Source: an uncultured Bacteroidales bacterium
GTDB lineage: Bacteria > Bacteroidota > Bacteroidia > Bacteroidales > Muribaculaceae
Assembly: GCA_902785925.1 (NCBI GenBank)
Contig: CADAAI010000015.1
Coordinates: forward strand, 83,675-140,844
DNA: 57,170 bases
Direction: 5' to 3'
Below the pieces are notes generated by a model that saw nothing but the letters and a program-made list of their open reading frames with translations, ran no database searches and was not told where the DNA came from. Made by a program: the position numbers and the translations under genes. Each line of letters starts with the position of its first letter. Positions within the stretch are counted from its first letter, which is position 1. Of the stretch, positions 52,699 to 57,170 are shown in pieces.

Positions 52699-52735
52699 GC
52701 AAATTTGCAAACACCATTTTTTTGTTCTAACTTTG
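52699..52735 (+). promoter_or_regulatory. higBA promoter with overlapping palindrome
   Basis: TTTG (52704-52707), 20 bp, TAACTTTG (52728-52735). The -33 box lies inside a perfect 10-bp palindrome GCAAATTTGC (52699-52708), a natural site for HigA autorepression. The higB ATG is at 52743, only 8 bases after the -7 box, which implies a leaderless or nearly leaderless transcript. Confidence 0.7.
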
Positions 52736-52742
52736 CAGCAAG

Positions 52743-53060
52743 ATGATTATTGTTTTCGAAAAAACTTATCTTCAAGAACTTTATCTGCGTGGTAGAGCCA
52801 GTGATAAGAAGCACAGGTTCCAACCGGCAGTTGTGACCAAATACGTCAAAGTAATAAACTTAATGAAGCAACTTGAAAATGTCTTGAGCTTAACGAAATT
52901 TGGCTCGCTACATTATGAGAAACTTCATGGCAACAAAGATGGGCTTTCCTCGGTAAGAGTTGATAATAAATATCGCATAGAGTTTAAAGAAACCATTAAA
53001 GAAGGAGAGCAAATCGCAACTATTTGCAGTATAACAGAATTGTCAAATCACTATAAGTAG
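52743..53060 (+). CDS. higB: HigB-like toxin (RelE-superfamily mRNA interferase)
   Basis: 105 residues. Typical Bacteroidetes HigB start MIIVFEKTYLQELY, then the basic SDKKHRFQPAVVTKYVKVINLM, then the sheet with SLHYEKLHGNKDGLSSVRVDNKYRIEF that carries the RNA-cutting face. It probably cleaves mRNA on the ribosome. The cognate antitoxin follows 7 bases after the stop, in the toxin-first order that defines higBA. The ATG lies almost at the expected transcription start. Confidence 0.92.
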   Translation: MIIVFEKTYLQELYLRGRASDKKHRFQPAVVTKYVKVINLMKQLENVLSLTKFGSLHYEKLHGNKDGLSSVRVDNKYRIEFKETIKEGEQIATICSITELSNHYK

Positions 53061-53067
53061 CAAAATC

Positions 53068-53409
53068 ATGTCTTTACAAGGTATCGCCCCAAATATGATA
53101 GCCAATAATCTGAAGCCGTTTGTCCCCACACATCCAGGAGAAGTATTAAAGGACGAACTGGAATTTCGTGGAATATCACAACGCGGTTTGGCTCGTCAGT
53201 TAGGCATCTCTTATTCGGTTCTAAACGAGATGCTTAATGGCAAAAGAGCGCTCAACACACAACTCGCAATGATGCTCGAGGCGGCACTCGATGTGCCAGC
53301 AGCACCTCTACTTGCAATGCAAAATGAGTACAACATGCTCATTGCCGAGCGCGACAAGTCATTCATGAAGCGACTCAAAGATATTCGAAAAGTCGCAGCA
53401 GCACTCTAA
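53068..53409 (+). CDS. higA: HigA-like antitoxin, XRE-family repressor
   Basis: 113 residues. The family opening HPGEVLKDELEFRGISQRGLARQLGISYSVLNEMLNGKRALNTQLA holds the helix-turn-helix (about 30-60) and the HPGEVLxxE motif. It should neutralise HigB and repress the pair's promoter through the palindrome at 52699. The long lead before HPGE (about 20 residues) is slightly longer than in most family members. A terminator follows. Confidence 0.92.
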   Translation: MSLQGIAPNMIANNLKPFVPTHPGEVLKDELEFRGISQRGLARQLGISYSVLNEMLNGKRALNTQLAMMLEAALDVPAAPLLAMQNEYNMLIAERDKSFMKRLKDIRKVAAAL

Positions 53410-53435
53410 ACAAGAGATAATATTAAAAGAAACTA

Positions 53436-53475
53436 TTAGCACCGCCACGGTTAACCAGGCGGTGCTAATTGCTTT
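53436..53475 (+). terminator. Terminator after higBA
   Basis: 11-bp stem TTAGCACCGCC / GGCGGTGCTAA over an 11-nt loop, followed by TTGCTTTC. It lies between convergent higA and the BspA-like gene. Confidence 0.8.
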
Positions 53476-53504
53476 CTATTACAACCAAATTGATCACTTA
53501 TCCA

Positions 53505-56417
53505 CTACTCCACAAGTATCTTCTTGCCGTTCTCAATCACGATGCCTTTATAGTCGTCGCCCACGGGCTGACCCATCAGGTTATAGCGCTGATGCTTGCC
53601 TTCGACGGCAGGGTCAACAGGCACTTCGTTGATGCCCGACTCATCGATGGGCAGTATCGTGAAGAATCGCTTCCAGTTCTCGTCATTCCTGTAAAGCTCA
53701 ATAGATTCTTCTGGGACATAAAGAACGGCTGTAGCATAGCTTGATTCAAAGGTGTAGTAGTTATCCATTGGTGGGGGAGTCGTAGCATAGCATGTGATAG
53801 TGTCGATAGCATGAACGGTATAGGGCCAGCTACAATTAAACGCTCCTGAACCCAAGTAGGTCAATCCTGTTCCCAGAGTTAAACTCTCAAGCGACTCGCA
53901 CTGATAAAATGCCTGCCACCCTATCGACTCCACCGAATTGGGTATAGTAATGGCTTTCAATTTACTGCAGTGCTTGAAGGCCTCTGCCTTAATAGCTTTA
54001 ACCGAATTCGAGAAATTGACTTCCTCCAATTCGGAATTCATGGCGAAAGCACCATCTTTAATTGTTATGACCGAATTAGGAATATCTACTTTTTTCAATT
54101 TTGTTATAGCAAATGCCAAAGTGTCAATCTCTTGTAGAGAATTGGGAAGGTTGACACTTTCCAGTCGACTTCCAGCGAATGCCATTGGCCCAATTTTTGT
54201 GACATTTTCTGGAATCGTGATACTAGAGATGCAATTAGAATAAAAGGCGTTTGGTGCTATAGATGTGACAGTTGAAGGAATAACTGTACTAGCCGACCCA
54301 ATTTTAAGCGTATTGGTAGCGGTTTCAATAAGTGCATTGCAATTGTCGCGTGAGTCATAGAGGGTATTTCCTTCTTCAACTGTAATCTTTCGCAAGTTGG
54401 GGGTGTTGTAAAATGCACTGTCGCCAATATATTTCACTGTTTGTGGAATTGTAATCTCTGCTAAGTAACACTTGTTGAACGCTCCATAACCAATCGATTC
54501 TACCGAATTTCCCAACTCAAGTTTCCTTACATCAAGACACTGAGAAAAGGCAAAAGCCCCAATGCTTTTCACGGTATTAGGTATAGTGATATTGAGACCA
54601 TCGGTAAAAGAAAATGCTTTATAATCAATAGCAGTCACAGTATAGGTGTTGCCATTATATTCTACTTGCTCTGTAAGATTAGCATCACGTTTGTTGCCGC
54701 CATAGGTAACTTCATTAGAAGGGGCAATGCTCACCTCATTTTCACTATTTATTCGGTAATAGACTCCGTCTTTAGAAAAATCATACACGTTAGGACGTAT
54801 CTTGGAGAATTTGCCCCACATCTCATCTTGCCGATAAGTATTAGCTCTAGAATAAAGCACCTTTACTACGCTGCCGGAATATGAACCTTGACTAAAAGCA
54901 TTGCTGTTCTCTATAGTTGGAGGATCAAAAGCATAGCAATATACGCCCACATGGGCAGTCAGGTCATGGCCATTCAGTGGACAACCTTCAAAAGCCCTTT
55001 CACCTATGTGCTGAGTGGTAGATGGCAGTGTTACAGTCAATAGCTTTGAACAACCCTTGAAAGCACAAGAATCGATGCGTGTCAATCCTTCATCAAACAA
55101 AGCCACATGTAGCCATGAGCAGCCTTCAAACGCATTAGCCCCAATAGTTTTTAACGAACTATCAAAATTGACTTCTTTCAACTGGGAGCACCCTTTAAAA
55201 GCATTAGAGGCTATATGTTTTATTCCATATAAATCAATTCTATTTATTCTAGTGCAGTTTCTGAAAGCATTTTCTCCTATTGCAGTTATATAATATCTTT
55301 TTCCACCATAATCCACATAATAAGGGAGCCCCATACACCTCCAGTATTGTAATCCATCCCAAGCTGATTCAAAAAAATCGGCTGCTTGTTCTGTGTAAGT
55401 GCCTTGATAACTATTATAATTAGTGTCCTTATAGGTAACTTCCAATTCATTTTCACCAATCACATTATAATAAATGCCATCACTTTCAAAGTCATATACA
55501 CTGGCCTCGATATTGGCAATCTCTTTCCAACCATCAGCATTCTGATATGCTTCAAGTGATGAGTGTGGCACAATAAGCTTGACATTCTCTAGTTGTTGCT
55601 CCGATAATCCTAACCCTTTGTCTAAAACGGGTGGAACTATGGCATTGCTTACAATAGTAGTGAGAGCATCGCATCCACTGAATGCCAAACTATTAATTGA
55701 AATTCCAATAACATCAACATTAAACACCACAGTATCAATATTATTGCAGTTTCTAAAGGCAAGTCGGCCTATATTCTTCATGTACTTTGTAATCGTCAAC
55801 TTCGATAATCCGTGACAACCCATAAATGCATAATCGCAAATTGAATCTATCGACTGGGGCAACTGGAGATCTGTCAAGCCAGAGCAGTCACGGAACATGC
55901 CAATCTCAATTGCCTTACGTCCCGACAAGAAAGAGAGCGATGTGATACCTGAGCATCCCTTGAAAACATACTTTCCCAGTTTGACGCTTGTGGGTAATGT
56001 TATATTGTTCAAGTTAGAGCAGCCTTCAAAAGCATTGTCATTGATAATGTCAACAGTCGAGGGAATGTTAATCGATGGTAGTGAAGTGCAATTTTGGAAA
56101 GCATATTCGTGAATTGTGTCAACATTGGCACCAATTTTCACTTCGGTAAGATTATTACAGTCCTTGAAAGCACGCTCACCAATGGCAACTACCTTATAGT
56201 TATGGTTGGTGCTCCATACTTCAGGAATGTTTACCATGCCATAATAGGAGTTATAAGTAGAATCCTTATATGTCACATAAAACTTGTTGGTTGTACCTAT
56301 GCGGTCATAATAAATACCATTCAGATACTTAATGTAGGCATTGGTGGGCACGGCTGATGCAGCCAATATGGCTAGCATAAGCACTCGCCGAATGATTGTG
56401 TGGAGTGTCGTTTTCAT
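53505..56417 (-). CDS. BspA-like leucine-rich repeat surface protein with T9SS tail
   Basis: 970 residues. Signal peptide (MKTTLHTIIRRVLMLAILAASAVPTNA), then runs of LRR_5 repeats of the form AFxxCxxLxxIxIPxSVxxIG. The repeats come in three modules. Each opens with a DGIYYxxxxENExxVTY-type strand pair (about residues 16, 312 and 545), and each closes with a segment like VPHSSLEAYQNADGWKEI or VPEESIELYRNDENWKRF. The tail RYNLMGQPVGDDYKGIVIENGKKILVE is a T9SS type A sorting signal. BspA-type proteins bind host matrix proteins and other bacteria, so an adhesin is likely. Confidence 0.93.
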   Translation of the reverse strand: MKTTLHTIIRRVLMLAILAASAVPTNAYIKYLNGIYYDRIGTTNKFYVTYKDSTYNSYYGMVNIPEVWSTNHNYKVVAIGERAFKDCNNLTEVKIGANVDTIHEYAFQNCTSLPSINIPSTVDIINDNAFEGCSNLNNITLPTSVKLGKYVFKGCSGITSLSFLSGRKAIEIGMFRDCSGLTDLQLPQSIDSICDYAFMGCHGLSKLTITKYMKNIGRLAFRNCNNIDTVVFNVDVIGISINSLAFSGCDALTTIVSNAIVPPVLDKGLGLSEQQLENVKLIVPHSSLEAYQNADGWKEIANIEASVYDFESDGIYYNVIGENELEVTYKDTNYNSYQGTYTEQAADFFESAWDGLQYWRCMGLPYYVDYGGKRYYITAIGENAFRNCTRINRIDLYGIKHIASNAFKGCSQLKEVNFDSSLKTIGANAFEGCSWLHVALFDEGLTRIDSCAFKGCSKLLTVTLPSTTQHIGERAFEGCPLNGHDLTAHVGVYCYAFDPPTIENSNAFSQGSYSGSVVKVLYSRANTYRQDEMWGKFSKIRPNVYDFSKDGVYYRINSENEVSIAPSNEVTYGGNKRDANLTEQVEYNGNTYTVTAIDYKAFSFTDGLNITIPNTVKSIGAFAFSQCLDVRKLELGNSVESIGYGAFNKCYLAEITIPQTVKYIGDSAFYNTPNLRKITVEEGNTLYDSRDNCNALIETATNTLKIGSASTVIPSTVTSIAPNAFYSNCISSITIPENVTKIGPMAFAGSRLESVNLPNSLQEIDTLAFAITKLKKVDIPNSVITIKDGAFAMNSELEEVNFSNSVKAIKAEAFKHCSKLKAITIPNSVESIGWQAFYQCESLESLTLGTGLTYLGSGAFNCSWPYTVHAIDTITCYATTPPPMDNYYTFESSYATAVLYVPEESIELYRNDENWKRFFTILPIDESGINEVPVDPAVEGKHQRYNLMGQPVGDDYKGIVIENGKKILVE

Positions 56418-56559
56418 AATTATATCGTTTTTAGGCTATCCGCTGGGATGCCACTAATTTGTTATTAAAATTATAAATAACTTTTGTTTTAAGGGTTAAA
56501 TCTTAAATTTCAAATTATATTCTTACACAAATAATCATTACAATTATTGTCTGAAGAAC
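56418..56559 (-). other. Leader or spacer of the BspA-like gene
   Basis: AT-rich, with no clear -7/-33 pair on the minus strand close to the start codon. The BspA-like mRNA may therefore start further up, possibly at the promoter near 56836, which would put the rod-like structure in its leader. Confidence 0.35.
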
Positions 56560-56830
56560 GCCACTTCTTAATTAAAAGAATAGCGTGGAGACCTGTCTGG
56601 TTTATCTAACTTGAGGTATCGCCAAACACCCTAGCAGAAATAAACAGTCATCCCCCACGCGATACCATATACTGCATCCCGCCAATGGGGATAATGTATT
56701 GGCTCACGAAAGGCGTTTTGAGACTGCTTTGTCCTTCTGCTAAAATTTGGCGAATTTTCAAGTTAAGGATAAGCAAAAACGCATTCTTATGTCTTAAAAT
56801 GAGAGCTTGTCTCTACAAGTTCACTTGAAT
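56560..56830 (-). ncRNA. Candidate structured RNA, rod-like (6S-like shape)
   Basis: Ten nested paired segments span 56585-56816: GTGGAGAC/GTCTCTAC, TTATC/GATAA, TAACTTGA/TCAAGTTA, CGCCAAA/TTTGGCG, TAGCAGAA/TTCTGCTA, CAGTC/GACTG, ACGC/GCGT, CCA/TGG, ATAC/GTAT and ATCCC/GGGAT around a 7-nt loop (56681-56687). Almost all pairs are Watson-Crick and the internal loops are small, apart from a larger asymmetric one near the base. A rival pairing exists: GGTATCGC (56615-56622) with GCGATACC (56659-56666). The minus strand has a promoter (56836-56867) just outside; the plus strand shows none. The shape recalls 6S RNA, but I cannot assign a family. An inverted-repeat remnant or a riboswitch-like leader are alternatives. 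Confidence 0.6.
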
Positions 56831-56835
56831 TGTCG

Positions 56836-56867
56836 CAAATTTACACTTTAATTTTATAAAAAACAAG
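56836..56867 (-). promoter_or_regulatory. Promoter upstream of the structured RNA
   Basis: On the minus strand CTTG (56864-56867), a 20-bp spacer and TAAATTTG (56836-56843). The -7 box is an exact consensus match. Expected start is near 56829, followed at once by a small hairpin CAAGT-GA-ACTTG. Confidence 0.55.
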
Positions 56868-56900
56868 AATTTTCTCAAATTATTGAAAAATTTTTCAATA

Positions 56901-56932
56901 TTGCATTCTCTTCACACATGCGCATACTTTTG
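56901..56932 (+). promoter_or_regulatory. Outward promoter of the right terminal repeat
   Basis: TTG (56901-56903), 21 bp, TACTTTTG (56925-56932). It would drive transcription rightward through the boxA-like block out of the window. The left copy has the same -7 octamer (263-270, minus strand). Confidence 0.5.
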
Positions 56933-57035
56933 TATAAAAAAAACGTATGTATAATTTTCATCTAAAATTTCTCGGCGCAGACCGCTCTCACCTCTCCCCA
57001 CTTCCCTCTCATCTGCAAATGCAGCATTTGCAAAA

Positions 57036-57170
57036 AGCGCTCTTTGACATTCTGCCACCCCCTTCAAAAATTTTTTTTCATTTTTGTCCCAAAACCAAAA
57101 CAAATCTGTTTTTCAGATTGTTACGATGTTGTCCCCGTTGTTTGATAAAACTGAGTCAACTGAGTCAGGT
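57036..57170 (+). repeat. Dispersed repeat element, right copy (faces out of the window)
   Basis: Starts with AGCGCTCTTTGACA, then CCACCCCC, an A/T tract, TTTTTGTCCCAAAACCAAAAC, the hairpin around CAAATCTG and CAGATTG, TTGTCCCCGTTGTTTGATAAA, and the first units of the AACTGAGTC array, where the window stops. It is the inverted counterpart of 46-218. A hairpin CAAATG-CAG-CATTTG-like element (57016-57030) precedes this copy only. Confidence 0.8.

Overview
The window reads as a chromosomal segment of a gut-type Bacteroidales, most likely Muribaculaceae or Prevotellaceae. This rests on: promoters of the TTTG/TTG-N19-20-TAnnTTTG type, start codons without Shine-Dalgarno sequences, secreted proteins with C-terminal tails like those read by the type IX secretion system (T9SS), families such as DUF4919-like and PepSY-like proteins, BspA-like leucine-rich repeats, and a core order (NtrC-like activator, lptE, TPR protein, secG) that I recall as usual in the order. 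I could not run searches; assignments come from reading the translations.

Layout. 1-642: outward-facing repeat element and AT-rich spacer. 643-3570: large secreted protein. 3571-4423: direct repeats beside a tRNA-Arg(CCT) gene. 4424-8064: clpS-clpA-aat, a complete bacterial N-degron set. 8143-10110: two tandem paralogous secreted proteins, duplicated together with promoter and terminator. 10407-12923: RluA-type pseudouridine synthase, a GxxExxY protein embedded in short hairpins, and xerD. 13033-16900: secG, TPR protein, lptE, sigma-54 activator, acyltransferase (one minus-strand run). 17063-25399: export and envelope run (two ABC-2 permeases, HlyD adaptor, phosphoesterase lipoprotein, outer membrane barrel, PAP2-barrel fusion, PepSY-like protein, OmpH/Skp-like chaperone). 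25528-28040: U32 protein and a secreted endonuclease/exonuclease/phosphatase-family protein. 28208-34549: two secreted NUC-type nucleases around a secreted modular protein. 34946-37694: nrdD-nrdG. 37727-43237: GNAT, outer membrane barrel, 1002-residue TPR protein. 43464-44849: zinc-ribbon/proline-repeat membrane protein. 44978-48095: hpf, xerC and small envelope proteins. 48158-52562: PgpH-like c-di-AMP phosphodiesterase and RelA/SpoT. 52743-53409: higBA. 53505-56417: BspA-like LRR surface protein. 56560-57170: a strongly self-complementary segment (candidate structured RNA) and the second outward-facing copy of the terminal repeat.

How it fits together. Three themes recur: envelope building and export (lptE, secG, HlyD/ABC-2, PAP2, OmpH, barrels); scavenging of extracellular nucleic acid (three secreted nucleases next to an anaerobic ribonucleotide reductase); and stress/proteolysis control (N-degron pathway, ppGpp, c-di-AMP, HPF, HigBA). 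The most unusual signals are noncoding: a 232-nt nested rod-like inverted repeat near the right end, hairpin arrays of opposite orientation on the two sides of the GxxExxY gene, two kinds of 9-bp-period minisatellite, and near-identical inverted elements that bound the window.
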